Shown here: positions 1 through 9,295 of the stretch, piece after piece
How the letters are laid out: the number at the start of each line of letters is the position of its first letter
Position numbering within the stretch: position 1 is the first letter of the stretch
Assembly: GCF_039962255.1 (NCBI RefSeq)
Contig: NZ_JAMPKY010000003.1
Coordinates: forward strand, 1 to 64,000
Length of the DNA stretch: 64,000 nucleotides
Reading direction: 5' to 3'
DNA from: Leptolyngbya subtilissima AS-A7
GTDB taxonomy: Bacteria; Cyanobacteriota; Cyanobacteriia; Phormidesmidales; Phormidesmidaceae
Program-made: the position numbers and the translations under genes
The notes under the pieces: generated by a model
Told to the model about the DNA's origin: nothing
What the model saw: the letters and a program-made list of their open reading frames with translations, nothing else
The model's database searches: none

Positions 1-555
<555 letters not shown>

Positions 556-578
556 GTTTCTCGTCATGGAATCTCCTG

Positions 579-599
579 GGGGCGCAGGCCCTGCGCCCC
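579..599 (+). promoter_or_regulatory. GC-rich stem-loop in the psaA-psaB intergenic region
   Basis: A 9-bp perfect stem (GGGGCGCAG at 579-587 pairing with CTGCGCCCC at 591-599) with a 3-nt loop lies in the 94-bp spacer. No T-run follows, so it is not a classical intrinsic terminator. It could be a processing or stability element setting the psaA to psaB transcript ratio; that role is inferred. Confidence 0.5.
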
Positions 600-649
600 T
601 ACATACCGCACTCATGACTCAAATGTCGTACTAGAATCCGTTTTGATTC

Positions 650-2851
650 ATGGCAACTAAATTCCCAAAATTTAGCCAGGACCTGGCCCAAGATCCGACC
701 ACGCGTCGGCTCTGGTACGGGATTGCCACAGCCCACGACTTTGAAAGCCACGATGGCATGACGGAGGAGAATCTTTACCAAAAGATCTTCGCCTCCCACT
801 TTGGCCACTTGGCAATCATCTTTCTGTGGACTTCGGGCAACCTGTTCCATGTCGCCTGGCAAGGCAACTTTGAACAGTGGATCAAAGATCCGCTCAACAT
901 CAAACCGATCGCCCACGCGATTTGGGATCCTCACTTTGGTCAGCCTGCGGTAGATGCCTTCTCTCAGGCTGGGTCTTCGACTCCGGTGAACATCGCGTTT
1001 TCTGGGGTGTACCACTGGTGGTACACCATCGGTATGCGCACCAACACCGATCTGTACAGTGGCGCTGTCTTTCTGCTGATTCTGTCGGCGGTCTTCCTGT
1101 TCGCAGGCTGGCTGCACCTTCAGCCGAAGTTTCGCCCCAGTTTGTCCTGGTTCAAAAACGCTGAGTCTCGCCTCAACCACCACCTGGCTGGTCTGTTTGG
1201 CGTCAGCTCGCTGGCCTGGACCGGTCACCTGGTACACGTGGCTATCCCCGAATCTCGCGGTGTCCACGTTGGTTGGGAAAACTTCCTCTCGATGAAGCCC
1301 CACCCCGAAGGCTTGATGCCTTTCTTTACCGGCAACTGGGGAGTCTATGCCCAGAACCCCGACACCTCTAGCCATATCTTTGGTACAGCGACTGGGTCTG
1401 GTTCTGCGATTCTGACCTTCCTAGGCGGCTTCCATCCTCAGACCGAGTCTCTCTGGCTGACGGATATGGCCCACCACCACCTGGCGATCGCGGTGATCTT
1501 CATCATCGCCGGGCACATGTACCGCACCAACTTCGGTATTGGCCACAGCATCAAGGAAATCTTGAATGCTCACAAACCACCCGGTGGCGGTTTGGGTGAA
1601 GGACACAAGGGTCTTTACGACACCTATAACAACTCGCTGCACTTCCAGCTAGCGTTTCACCTAGCTTCCCTCGGTGTGATCACCTCCCTGGTGGCGCAGC
1701 ACATGTATGCGCTGCCCCCCTACGCCTTCATGGCTCAGGAGTACACTACTCAGGCAGCGCTCTATACCCACCACCAGTACATCGCTGGATTCATCATGGT
1801 GGGGGCCTTTGCCCACGGCGCGATCTTCTTGGTGCGCGACTACGACCCCAAAGCCAACCAGAACAACGTGCTGTACCGCGTGCTGGAGCACAAGGAAGCG
1901 ATCATCTCGCACCTGAGCTGGGTGTCACTGTTCCTGGGTTTCCACACCTTGGGTCTGTACGTGCACAACGACGTGGTGGTAGCCTTTGGCACCCCCGAAA
2001 AGCAGATTCTGGTTGAGCCTGTGTTTGCCCAGTGGGTGCAAGCCTGCTCTGGTAAGCTGCTCTACGGTTTCGACACGCTGCTGTCGAACCCTGACAGCGT
2101 GACTCAAACCGCCAATGCTGTTTACCTGCCTGGCTGGTTTGATGCCATCAACAGCAACAAGAACTCGCTGTTTCTGACCATTGGCCCTGGCGACTTCTTG
2201 GTTCACCACGCGATCGCCCTCGGCCTGCACACCACCACCCTGATCTTGGTCAAGGGTGCGCTGGATGCCCGCGGTTCGAAGCTGATGCCCGATAAGAAAG
2301 ACTTCGGCTACAGCTTCCCCTGCGATGGCCCTGGCCGTGGCGGCACCTGCGACATCTCCGCGTGGGATTCGTTCTACCTGGCGATGTTCTGGATGCTGAA
2401 TACCCTTGGTTGGGTGACCTTCTACTGGCACTGGAAGCATCTCGCTATCTGGTCGGGTAACGTGGCTCAGTTTAATGAGTCGTCCAACTATCTGATGGGC
2501 TGGCTGCGCGACTACCTGTGGCTCAACAGCTCTCAGCTCATCAACGGCTACAACCCCTACGGCATGAATAACCTAGCCGTCTGGGCCTGGATGTTCCTCT
2601 TTGGGCACCTGGTTTGGGCTACCGGCTTCATGTTCTTGATCTCCTGGCGGGGCTACTGGCAAGAGCTGATTGAAACTCTTGTCTGGGCCCACGAGCGCAC
2701 TCCCCTGGCGAACCTGGTTCGCTGGAAGGACAAGCCCGTTGCCATGTCCATCATTCAGGGTCGAGTTGTGGGTCTGGCTCACTTCACGGTGGGCTACATC
2801 CTCACCTACGCGGCCTTCCTGATAGCTTCAACGTCAAGCCGATTCGGCTAG
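650..2851 (+). CDS. psaB: Photosystem I core protein PsaB
   Basis: This 733-residue protein has the normal PsaB length and starts [20 protein letters not shown], a typical PsaB N-terminus. Many His-rich transmembrane helices supply axial ligands for antenna chlorophylls. The Fx-binding loop [12 protein letters not shown] is at about residues 556-567, and the last helix ends near [11 protein letters not shown]. It is the second subunit of the photosystem I reaction centre in the thylakoid and carries the PsaB half of P700, A0, A1 and Fx. It is probably co-transcribed with psaA and is followed by a strong terminator 25 bp after the stop. Nothing about it is unusual. Confidence 0.99.
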   Translation: MATKFPKFSQDLAQDPTTRRLWYGIATAHDFESHDGMTEENLYQKIFASHFGHLAIIFLWTSGNLFHVAWQGNFEQWIKDPLNIKPIAHAIWDPHFGQPAVDAFSQAGSSTPVNIAFSGVYHWWYTIGMRTNTDLYSGAVFLLILSAVFLFAGWLHLQPKFRPSLSWFKNAESRLNHHLAGLFGVSSLAWTGHLVHVAIPESRGVHVGWENFLSMKPHPEGLMPFFTGNWGVYAQNPDTSSHIFGTATGSGSAILTFLGGFHPQTESLWLTDMAHHHLAIAVIFIIAGHMYRTNFGIGHSIKEILNAHKPPGGGLGEGHKGLYDTYNNSLHFQLAFHLASLGVITSLVAQHMYALPPYAFMAQEYTTQAALYTHHQYIAGFIMVGAFAHGAIFLVRDYDPKANQNNVLYRVLEHKEAIISHLSWVSLFLGFHTLGLYVHNDVVVAFGTPEKQILVEPVFAQWVQACSGKLLYGFDTLLSNPDSVTQTANAVYLPGWFDAINSNKNSLFLTIGPGDFLVHHAIALGLHTTTLILVKGALDARGSKLMPDKKDFGYSFPCDGPGRGGTCDISAWDSFYLAMFWMLNTLGWVTFYWHWKHLAIWSGNVAQFNESSNYLMGWLRDYLWLNSSQLINGYNPYGMNNLAVWAWMFLFGHLVWATGFMFLISWRGYWQELIETLVWAHERTPLANLVRWKDKPVAMSIIQGRVVGLAHFTVGYILTYAAFLIASTSSRFG

Positions 2852-2876
2852 GTTGGGTCAGTTAGGTAAACTCTTC

Positions 2877-2912
2877 AAAACTCCTCGGCGCTCTGTCCGG
2901 GGAGTTTTGCTA
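2877..2912 (+). terminator. Intrinsic terminator of the psaA-psaB operon
   Basis: A 12-bp stem with one G-T pair (2877-2888 with 2897-2908) ends in GGAGTTTT, 25 bp after the psaB stop. Confidence 0.85.
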
Positions 2913-2962
2913 TTTAGGGTCGTAGCACTACTATCGTGGAATCTGCCCGGGTGTAAGGCTTT

Positions 2963-3205
2963 ATGCCAACGGTATTGAGAAAAGATGGCTTTGACTTTCG
3001 GATGTATTTTGATGATCACATCCCTGCCCACGTTCATGCGTTCAAGGGCGATGGAGAGGCCAAACTCAATCTGGGAGATCCGCTGACTCAGCCTACAGTG
3101 CTGGTGGCCTACAATATGAGCAGTAAAGAGGCTAGGCAGGCGCTAGCGATCGTGCTGGAATATCAGACCGAACTTTTGAAGCGTTGGGTAGAGATGCATG
3201 GTTGA
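2963..3205 (+). CDS. DUF4160 family protein
   Basis: This 80-residue protein matches the DUF4160 pattern: a short N-terminal strand, then RMYFDDHIPAHVHAFKGDGEAKLNL, where the HIPAHVH segment is the family hallmark. DUF4160 proteins have no established biochemical function. They are commonly encoded beside a DUF2442 gene, sometimes in toxin-antitoxin-like or mobile contexts. That arrangement is seen here: the next gene starts 8 bp before this stop. The start is the first ATG after the psaB terminator. The two genes probably act together, but any toxin or antitoxin role is speculation. Confidence 0.8.
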   Translation: MPTVLRKDGFDFRMYFDDHIPAHVHAFKGDGEAKLNLGDPLTQPTVLVAYNMSSKEARQALAIVLEYQTELLKRWVEMHG

Positions 3206-3560
3206 TCTAGATGATGCTCAGTTTCTAGAGCAGTATCAGCGGGCCGTAGCAGCTGCTAACCAAGCTAGCGCTACAGAACCTAGAGCGATAGCTGCCTCTT
3301 ACGATGTTGTAAATCACCTGATCATGATTCGACTAAACAGTGGTGCAGTATTTAGCTTCTCGCCTGACATTGCTCAGGGGTTAGCTGGAGCATCGGCTGA
3401 GAGTTTGGCAGCGGTTGAGATAACCCCTTCTGGAGAAGGGCTGCACTGGAAAAGGCTTGATGCTGATTTTTCTGTTTCAGGTTTGTTAGGCGGTTGTTTT
3501 GGAACTAAGGCCTGGATGGCTAAGTTACAAGAGCAATGGGCTAGTCAGCAAGCTTCATAA
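3198..3560 (+). CDS. DUF2442 domain protein
   Basis: This 120-residue protein has a DUF2442 core at about residues 30-105: a strand giving the expected response to sequence and position (LIMIRLNSGAVFSFSP), followed by AAVEITPSGEGLHWKRLDAD, typical of the family. The segment before the core is helical and polar. Its ATG lies 8 bp inside the DUF4160 gene, so the two are translationally coupled. DUF2442 proteins are small, partly NikA-like alpha/beta proteins of unknown function. A terminator shared with the convergent pgr5 gene follows about 100 bp downstream. Confidence 0.8.
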   Translation: MVDLDDAQFLEQYQRAVAAANQASATEPRAIAASYDVVNHLIMIRLNSGAVFSFSPDIAQGLAGASAESLAAVEITPSGEGLHWKRLDADFSVSGLLGGCFGTKAWMAKLQEQWASQQAS

Positions 3561-3663
3561 AGCTACTGCCCGTTGGGGAAGATATTGTTTCGTGCATAGT
3601 GCAACTGGCGATCGCACCTCATTTCAAGCCTATCTATCCCCAACCTGTCTAATACTCATCAAC

Positions 3664-3694
3664 AAAAAACCCCTAGCCGGAGCTAGGGGTTTTT
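3664..3694. terminator. Bidirectional terminator between the DUF2442 gene and pgr5
   Basis: An 8-bp stem (CCCCTAGC at 3670-3677 with GCTAGGGG at 3682-3689) has a CGGA loop and is flanked by an A-run and a T-run. It can stop transcription from both sides. Confidence 0.85.
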
Positions 3695-3729
3695 GATCTC
3701 AGCGACTTAATAAGCTAAATCGATATCAT

Positions 3730-3927
3730 TTAGGCTAGAAAACCGAGCCATTGGCCATTGGCTTTGGCTTTGCGAATTAGAGCCTGGCGCTCTTTGCTAT
3801 CGATGCCAAAGCGGTTGCAGAAGTGTGTAATAGTTCTGGAGTGAAGCGCAATCGCCTGTCCCCGCAGCTTGTTAAAATTCGGGGTTCCCATGATGTTGCG
3901 AACGAGCAGAACCATCGGTGCAAACAT
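3730..3927 (-). CDS. pgr5: PGR5-like protein of cyclic electron flow
   Basis: This 65-residue protein matches the mature part of PGR5 (Synechocystis Ssr2016 and plant PGR5). It has MFAPMVLLVRN, then FNKLRGQAIALHSRTITHFC, and the closing RQALIRKAKANGQWLGFLA; each segment has a direct counterpart in the plant protein. PGR5 is a small soluble thylakoid-associated protein needed for antimycin-A-sensitive cyclic electron flow around photosystem I. A single cysteine lies at residue 37. The gene converges on the DUF2442 gene and lies next to the psb34-like gene on the same strand, about 50 bp downstream of it. Assignment is from recalled family sequence, not a search. Confidence 0.85.
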   Translation of the reverse strand: MFAPMVLLVRNIMGTPNFNKLRGQAIALHSRTITHFCNRFGIDSKERQALIRKAKANGQWLGFLA

Positions 3928-3978
3928 AGCGCTTCTCCTCCAAAGACTCTTAAAAACTTCCTGCGAAACTGAGCGAAA

Positions 3979-4152
3979 TTAGCTGACTGCCAGGGTGACC
4001 AGCATTAGACCAGCTACGAAGAGAGTGGCGATCGCGGCTTGCAGCGCGTAGCCCTTTTGCTGTTCAGGCGAAGGATAGGACGCGAAATACACTTCGGGCT
4101 CTACGGCGTAGTTGTTGAGAATGCCGTTGTCGAGTTGGGTAGTGGTGAACAT
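3979..4152 (-). CDS. psb34: Psb34-like single-helix photosystem II assembly protein
   Basis: From the ATG at 4152 the product is 57 residues. An AGGAGG ribosome-binding site (4161-4166) lies 8 nt upstream, so this start is preferred over a longer frame beginning at 4227. The N-terminal half is polar with the motif GILNNYAVEPEVY. The C-terminal half is one membrane helix (about residues 35-56). This matches Psb34 (Synechocystis Ssl1498), a small subunit of CP47-containing photosystem II assembly intermediates that influences HLIP binding. It lies next to pgr5 and close to psaAB. The identity is by motif recognition; another small HLIP-related membrane protein remains possible. Confidence 0.65.
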   Translation of the reverse strand: MFTTTQLDNGILNNYAVEPEVYFASYPSPEQQKGYALQAAIATLFVAGLMLVTLAVS

Positions 4153-4350
4153 TGCGAGGCCCTCCTGGGGTGCTGAATGTTTCTTTATGTAAACTAATGT
4201 AACAGCAATGTAACGATATTGCAACAAATTCTTGCCTTAATTTTGCTTATGCGTTAATCCCAGCTTATAGAGGCAGGGTGTTGCTGTTGGGGGTGGTTAG
4301 CAGCGGGCAGAAAACGCCGCGTCAAGCCACGGCGAGCAGGGCGATCGCCT

Positions 4351-4374
4351 CAGTCTGCGAAATTTCGCAGACTG
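4351..4374. repeat. Perfect 24-bp palindrome
   Basis: CAGTCTGCGAAA at 4351-4362 is followed directly by its exact reverse complement at 4363-4374. It adjoins a HIP1 octamer GCGATCGC at 4341-4348. No T-run follows on either strand. It could be a dimeric protein-binding site or part of a structured RNA. Confidence 0.75.
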
Positions 4375-4425
4375 GGCTCCAAGATGGGCACAACAGACCA
4401 CCGCTACCTTCATAACGTTGCGATG

Positions 4426-4475
4426 CTTGGGAGCCTTATACTCCCCAAGGCTCTCAAGCTCCGGGTTTGCAACCC
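4426..4475. other. Two consecutive stem-loops
   Basis: CTTGGGAGCCTT (4426-4437) pairs with AAGGCTCTCAAG (4447-4458), 11 of 12 positions. It is followed by GGGTT-TGC-AACCC at 4463-4475. They could form part of a small RNA or a degenerate repeat element. Confidence 0.45.
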
Positions 4476-4622
4476 AAGACTGAGGATCGGCGAAGACCTT
4501 TCCCTACGGCAGGAGCGCGAGAAGATGAGGGAATGGAGAGATCAAGAAAATGAAGGGACTAGGCAATGGGTTAGGAGCAGCGCCGTTTTTCCGAAAAATT
4601 TAGGGAAATCAACAGGATTGAA

Positions 4623-5762
4623 TTATTGGCTTAGGGCTTGCTCTAAATCGGCGATTAGATCGTCTACGTGCTCTAGACCAACGGAGAGTCGCAGCAGGTT
4701 AGGCGCGGTTTGAGTGCCTTGCTCAATTGAGGCGCGGTGTTCGATCGCACTGTGGGGGCTGCCAAAGCTAGTGGCACGAGCGATCAGGTTGGTTTTGGCG
4801 GCGACTTCCATAGCTCTGTCATGATCGCCTTTTACTAGGAATGAGAGTAGGCCACCATAGCCCTGCATTTGTTTCTGCGCGACCTCGTGGCCCGGATGTT
4901 CGGGCAGTCCGGGGTAAAGTACCTGCTCAATGGTGGGATGTTGGGATAGCCAGGTGGCAATGCTTTGGGCCGCCTGTGCTTGGGCACGTACTCGAAGGGG
5001 CAAGGTTTGTAGACCGCGCAGCGTCAGCCAGCAGTCGAAGGGAGACGGCACCACGCCGCCGATGGTTTGCACCAGCCGTAACTGATCAAACAGTGGATTG
5101 GATTCGCGGGTGACCACCGCGCCGCCAATTACATCCCCATGGCCCGCCAGATACTTAGTAGTAGCATGAATCACGAAGTCGGCCCCCAGGGTGAGCGGAG
5201 TTTGCAGTACTGGGGAGGCAATGGTGTTGTCGCAAGCCAGGTAAGCATTGGCTTGGTGTGCTAGGTCAGCAACCGCTTGAATGTCAGTGACGGCCAGTTG
5301 TGGATTTGAGGGGGTCTCGATTAGCAACAGGCGGGTGTTGGGGCGCAGGGCTTCGGCTACTGCCGCTAAGTCTGTTGTATCCACCAGGGTGTAGCTCAAG
5401 CCCCACGGGGCAAAAATTTGGCTCAGCATTTGCTGCACGCCAAAGTAGACGCTTTGAGGTGCTATCACGTGATCGGCCGGGCCGAGGGCTTGCAGCAGGC
5501 TAAAGGTGGCGGTTGACCCAGAGGCAAAGGTGGCTGTTTCTGCCCCCTTCTCCAGGGTGGTTAAGGCTGTTTCGAGGGCGTCGCGGTTAGGGTTGCCGCT
5601 GCGGCCGTAGACATAGCCCTTGGGATAGCTGCCATCGCCATCTCGCTCAAAAGTGGTGGAGAGATGAATCGGTGCTGTTAGGGCTCCGGTGGCAGAGTCA
5701 ATGTTTCTGCCGCTGTGGATGGCCTGGGTTTCTGAGGAAAAGGGCGTGGCGTCGGGAGACAT
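4623..5762 (-). CDS. PLP-dependent trans-sulfuration enzyme (cystathionine gamma-synthase/lyase family)
   Basis: The 379 residues form one Cys/Met-metabolism PLP-enzyme domain. Visible hallmarks are the tyrosine and arginine of VYGRSGNPNR near residues 52-54, the cofactor-binding aspartate in YLACDNT (about 178), and the PLP lysine in HATTKYLAGHGD (about 203). The C-terminal SVGLEHVDDLIADL is the standard family ending. Members make cystathionine from activated homoserine (MetB), split cystathionine, or cleave methionine; sequence reading alone does not fix the substrate. Biosynthetic cystathionine gamma-synthase is the most likely role. The gene is monocistronic on the minus strand. No SAM-type riboswitch is recognisable upstream. 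Confidence 0.85.
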   Translation of the reverse strand: MSPDATPFSSETQAIHSGRNIDSATGALTAPIHLSTTFERDGDGSYPKGYVYGRSGNPNRDALETALTTLEKGAETATFASGSTATFSLLQALGPADHVIAPQSVYFGVQQMLSQIFAPWGLSYTLVDTTDLAAVAEALRPNTRLLLIETPSNPQLAVTDIQAVADLAHQANAYLACDNTIASPVLQTPLTLGADFVIHATTKYLAGHGDVIGGAVVTRESNPLFDQLRLVQTIGGVVPSPFDCWLTLRGLQTLPLRVRAQAQAAQSIATWLSQHPTIEQVLYPGLPEHPGHEVAQKQMQGYGGLLSFLVKGDHDRAMEVAAKTNLIARATSFGSPHSAIEHRASIEQGTQTAPNLLRLSVGLEHVDDLIADLEQALSQ

Positions 5763-6014
5763 AAGATTAGGAAAGATGGGTTGCCCTTGATTTTAGGCAC
5801 GTTGGCAAAGCCTTGCCATAAGCAGATCGTCCGGCCAGCTATCCATCTAACTCATCCTGGGCATTCTGAACCTATCCGTTTTACCCATAAATTGGGATAA
5901 CCATCTGTGGGTCCCGTAGCCCCTTATCCATCTAACTCTTTACTCATTCACTCCCCACCCCCCAAAGCCTTTCTCCTTCCCCCGCCGATTTAACATTCTT
6001 TTGTCGCCCCCACT

Positions 6015-6827
6015 ATGGATGCCCTCATCACCTCTGCCCTGGTTTTTCTGTTTGGTGCCGCCGTGGGCAGCTTTCTCAATGTGGTGATCTATCGGGTACC
6101 AGCGGGGTTATCGCTGCTGCACCCGCCGTCTCGCTGTCCTAAGTGTCATACCCAGCTCAAACCCTACGACAACGTGCCGGTGCTAGGCTGGCTCTGGCTC
6201 AAAGGGCGCTGTCGCTACTGCCGTACGTCTATTTCTCCTCGCTACCCGCTGATTGAGGCGTTTACAGGAGCGCTGTTTTTAGCGACGTTCTGGCTGTTTG
6301 GCCCCACTTGGCTCACGGTGGGCTATTGGCTATTTCTGAGTTGGCTAGTGGCGCTGGCGTTTATTGATATCGACACTCTGATGCTGCCAAATGCGCTCAC
6401 TCAGTCGGGATTGGGATTGGGGTTGGCGGTGAAGTTTGCCCTGCCGCTATTACAGGGTGAATCGTGGCCCAGCCCTATGCAAAGCCTCTTGGGAGGAATC
6501 CTAGGGGCGGTCTTGGGCATTTGGCTGTTTGACCTGATCACCCTATTTGCCTCAGCAGCATTAGGACAAACGGCCATGGGGGGCGGCGATGCAAAACTGG
6601 CAGCTATGCTGGGAGCGTGGCTGGGCTGGCAGGGAGTGTTGCTCAGCGGATTTTTGGCCTGTGTAGTAGGGGCGGCGGTGGGGGGAGGTGCGATCGCCCT
6701 CAAACTCATCAGCCGCCGTCAGCCGATGCCCTTTGGCCCATTTTTAGCGATCGGTGCTGTGATCACGGTGTTCTGGGGTGACGTACTGATTGGGGCTTAC
6801 CGATCGCTGTTTTTCCCCACCCTTTGA
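6015..6827 (+). CDS. pilD: Type IV prepilin peptidase / N-methyltransferase PilD
   Basis: This 270-residue polytopic membrane protein is of the A24 aspartic peptidase family. The N-terminal GSFLNVVIYRVP is followed by a zinc-type four-cysteine loop (C41, C44, C66, C69) used by bifunctional enzymes. The catalytic aspartates are D118 in AFIDIDTLMLPN and D192 in the GGGD motif. Eight or so membrane segments fill the rest. PilD cleaves the leader of type IV pilins and pseudopilins at the cytoplasmic membrane and methylates the new N-terminus, as needed for pili, twitching motility and DNA uptake. No other pilus gene is in the window, so it stands alone here. Confidence 0.95.
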   Translation: MDALITSALVFLFGAAVGSFLNVVIYRVPAGLSLLHPPSRCPKCHTQLKPYDNVPVLGWLWLKGRCRYCRTSISPRYPLIEAFTGALFLATFWLFGPTWLTVGYWLFLSWLVALAFIDIDTLMLPNALTQSGLGLGLAVKFALPLLQGESWPSPMQSLLGGILGAVLGIWLFDLITLFASAALGQTAMGGGDAKLAAMLGAWLGWQGVLLSGFLACVVGAAVGGGAIALKLISRRQPMPFGPFLAIGAVITVFWGDVLIGAYRSLFFPTL

Positions 6828-7009
6828 TCACAACCTAACCACCAGGGTGCAGCACTGAATAGCGGGAGGGCAATGGACTGGTTAAGGAAGCTCACACCTA
6901 AACTCATTTATGTGGCCTAATCGAAAACAGGATTAAAACGCTGCGTCGTTTTGCCGTTTGCCGCATTGCTGCCTGAACTTGAGCCCACAATACTTCCGGA
7001 TCGTCCACC

Positions 7010-7447
7010 GTGAAACAACGCCCCCAATTTTTTCAGCTTGTTCCTTGGCCTTGGCGGCTAGCACAGTGGATGGTCAGCCTGATGGCGCTTGTTCTAGGTT
7101 GCTCTCTTAACTGGGCTATCTACCCTGACAGCGCCCTAGCGACTACTTGGTACTCAGTAGCTGAAACCGGCCAAGGCCAGCAGCAGCAGTTTGTCGACAT
7201 CGATTCTATAGAGCCTCTGGACTGGGGACATGTGCGGGTGGGCAGCTACTATGTCGATCGCCGATCTGGACAGCCCCAGCGCACTGATTATTTAACTGAA
7301 TATGACTGCGATCGCCACCGCTTTCGCGATGTCGAGTTTAATGGCCCTGTGGGCAGCGATCGCTGGATGCCCGTTGACCCCGACCCTTTGAATTCTGCGG
7401 CAATGGAGTATGCCTGTGCGACGATTGCCCAGAAAAAGCCAGACTAA
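7010..7447 (+). CDS. Secreted protein of unknown function, surface-adhesin-E-like fold
   Basis: This 145-residue protein reads from a GTG start at 7010; an internal ATG at 7073 is an alternative. A hydrophobic segment at residues 20-43, ending in SALA, is a signal peptide or membrane anchor. The mature part (TWYSVAETGQG.QQQFVDIDSIEP...GSYYVD) resembles small periplasmic proteins of the surface-adhesin-E/CNP1-like type, which repeat the pattern Trp-Tyr, Val-Asp-Ile-Asp-Ser-Ile and a Cys pair near the end (CDRHRF...YACATI). Function is unknown. It converges on moeA. Confidence 0.6.
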   Translation: MKQRPQFFQLVPWPWRLAQWMVSLMALVLGCSLNWAIYPDSALATTWYSVAETGQGQQQQFVDIDSIEPLDWGHVRVGSYYVDRRSGQPQRTDYLTEYDCDRHRFRDVEFNGPVGSDRWMPVDPDPLNSAAMEYACATIAQKKPD

Positions 7448-7492
7448 GCCTGCGAGTATCGGCTCCTAAGCGAAGTTGAGGGGACCGATCTG

Positions 7493-8728
7493 CTATGAAC
7501 TCACCACCATCACCGGCACCATTGCTTCAGCAGAGATCAGCTTCGTCCCCACTGGCACTACCGCTAGAGCGTTCGTTCCCGCCAGGTTGATTAAATTACC
7601 AGAGTTATGGCCACCACCCGCCAACGAAAACCTATAGCCCTGGGCAGTCGTTTCAAGCTTGCCCCACAGATAGGTTTCTCGCTGGCCACCCGCCTTGAGC
7701 GCATCGCGAGTCGTAGCGGGCACAAATGTCGGCTCCCAACCTGTAGCCAGGCCTGATCGCTTCCGCAGCGCCGGGGCCACAAATCGCCAAAAGGTCACCA
7801 GGGCAGACACTGGGTTTCCCGGCAGGCCAAAGTACAGCGGCGCAGTTCCCCCCTCCGCTGGAAAGGTTGCTACCGTTAGGGGCTTACCGGGCTTTACTGC
7901 CACCGAGCAAATATGCAGCGTCGCTCCCAACTCCGCCAAAATCTCATCCACATAGTCGTAGTCACCAACGGAAACGCCACCAGACGACACAATTACATCT
8001 GCCTGGGCCAGCGCTGACTGAATCGCTGCCTTCAACGCTTGGGGCTGGTCGGACACAATGCCTAGGCTCAGCGGAATCGCCCCTGCCTGCCGCACCAACG
8101 CTGCCAGCGCGTACTGGTTAGAGTCCACAATTTGCCCCGGCTGAAGCGGCACATCAGGCATCACCAGCTCATCGCCTGTGGAGAGAATCGCTACCCGAGG
8201 CTGAGGAAACACCGGCACCTGAAGACACTGGGCCGAGGCCAGCACCGCCAGCTCTGGCCCGCCAATGGAGAGGCCTGGGGCCATGAGCGCCTCGCCCGTC
8301 CGGCAAAAGCTAGCCCGGTGGCGCACAAACTGCTGCGGCTCTGGGGTTTCTAGCACCAAAACACTATCGCCCTGGCGCTGGGTGACCTCTTGAATCACGA
8401 TGGTGTCGGCGCCATCGGGCAGCATGGAGCCCGTGAGAATGCGTGCGGCTTGGCCCGGGCCGACGGGGAGCTGAGGCGATCGCCCTGCTGGAATCGTCTC
8501 TGTCAGCGTCAGCACCTTGGGCTGCTCAGCAGTAGCTCCCTGCACATCTTCATAGCGCACGGCATAACCATCCATGGCTGAATTATCCCAATGGGGAAAA
8601 TCGAGCGGGCTAGGGATAGCTTTGGCTAAAACACGGCCTAGGCAGGCATCCAGGGAAACCTGCTCTACCTCGGTTGGGAGCGGCACTAGATCGAGAATTT
8701 TGGCTTCGGCCTCGGCGGCGGGGAGCAT
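7493..8728 (-). CDS. moeA: Molybdopterin molybdenumtransferase MoeA
   Basis: From the ATG at 8728 the protein is 411 residues, the usual MoeA length. A longer frame begins at 8899, but its first 57 residues look non-coding. Family motifs are present: NSAMDGYAVR near residue 50, RILTGSMLPDGADTIV, the molybdopterin-binding segment LSTGDELV...QIVDSNQYAL, SSGGVSVGDYDYV, KPGKPLTVATF and GLPGNPVSALVTF. MoeA inserts molybdate into adenylated molybdopterin to make molybdenum cofactor, for example for nitrate reductase. No other mo* gene is nearby. Confidence 0.95.
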   Translation of the reverse strand: MLPAAEAEAKILDLVPLPTEVEQVSLDACLGRVLAKAIPSPLDFPHWDNSAMDGYAVRYEDVQGATAEQPKVLTLTETIPAGRSPQLPVGPGQAARILTGSMLPDGADTIVIQEVTQRQGDSVLVLETPEPQQFVRHRASFCRTGEALMAPGLSIGGPELAVLASAQCLQVPVFPQPRVAILSTGDELVMPDVPLQPGQIVDSNQYALAALVRQAGAIPLSLGIVSDQPQALKAAIQSALAQADVIVSSGGVSVGDYDYVDEILAELGATLHICSVAVKPGKPLTVATFPAEGGTAPLYFGLPGNPVSALVTFWRFVAPALRKRSGLATGWEPTFVPATTRDALKAGGQRETYLWGKLETTAQGYRFSLAGGGHNSGNLINLAGTNALAVVPVGTKLISAEAMVPVMVVSS

Positions 8729-8938
8729 GGAGGTGGGGAGATAACAGGAGTGGGGAAGATGAGGTGGGCATGCCTTGGGTTCAAGACCTGTAGAGAGCGT
8801 AGCGCGGCATGCTCGATAAGGAGTAAGGGAGCCGTGGGCATATCCCTGAGGCGAGTGGGAACGGTAGAACGGCATCGCTTGTCGCTTAGGCAAGCCCACA
8901 GACCAGCCGTTTTCTTAGGAGAAGCAAGAACGCAGGGT

Positions 8939-9157
8939 TTAGAAGTCGGGACGGGTGATTAGGCAGCTAAGGCCCAAGGCGACTGACCCGGCTAGGGTAG
9001 CGGCGGCTGAGGCATCGGTGCCGAAGAACACCAGCAGGCTGTAGAGGCCTAGCCCAACGCTAGCTACCAATCCCAGGGGGGTAGTGAGAAAGTCTAAGAA
9101 CTCCAACAGCCCTTCGAGAAAGCGCAAAAACTGAAGCCAGCGTGCCAGGAGAGACAT
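8939..9157 (-). CDS. Small hydrophobic protein, unknown function
   Basis: This 72-residue product has an amphipathic N-terminus rich in Leu and Phe (ARWLQFLRFLEGLLEFLDFL) followed by two probable membrane segments (about residues 28-47 and 52-67). I do not recognise a family. It lies upstream of moeA on the same strand, with about 210 bp between them, and downstream of the thioredoxin-TPR gene. Sensible composition and an ATG start support it as a real gene, but only moderately. Confidence 0.5.
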   Translation of the reverse strand: MSLLARWLQFLRFLEGLLEFLDFLTTPLGLVASVGLGLYSLLVFFGTDASAAATLAGSVALGLSCLITRPDF

Positions 9158-9295
9158 AAGGGTTTACCGATTAGGTAGCGTTGGCCAAAGTGCTAAAAAA
9201 TCAGCTTAGGGAACTGTCTCTACAATAACTGTCGTGGCTTTAACCAAACGCTTTTGGCCTCATATTCTTCAAACTTTCCTAAGTAAAGGGTTGGT

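Larger units (their letters stand above)
4153..4622. other. Non-coding gap with several hairpins
   Basis: No convincing gene lies in this 470-bp interval between the psb34-like start and the 3' end of the PLP-enzyme gene. The first 100 bases are AT-rich and probably hold the psb34-like promoter. The rest holds a perfect 24-bp palindrome (4351-4374) and two further stem-loops (4426-4458 and 4463-4475). Confidence 0.6.

Noticed and set aside
599-1375. 258-codon minus-strand frame inside psaB
   Set aside because: It is antisense to the certain psaB gene, and its composition reflects the complement of psaB codons.
4384-4713. 109-codon plus-strand frame
   Set aside because: It overlaps the 3' end of the PLP-enzyme gene on the other strand, is very basic and contains the hairpins; it looks non-coding.
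5830-5960. Repeated motif ATCCATCTAACTC (twice) upstream of pilD
   Set aside because: Short and imperfectly spaced; it is likely chance in a low-complexity C/T-rich region.
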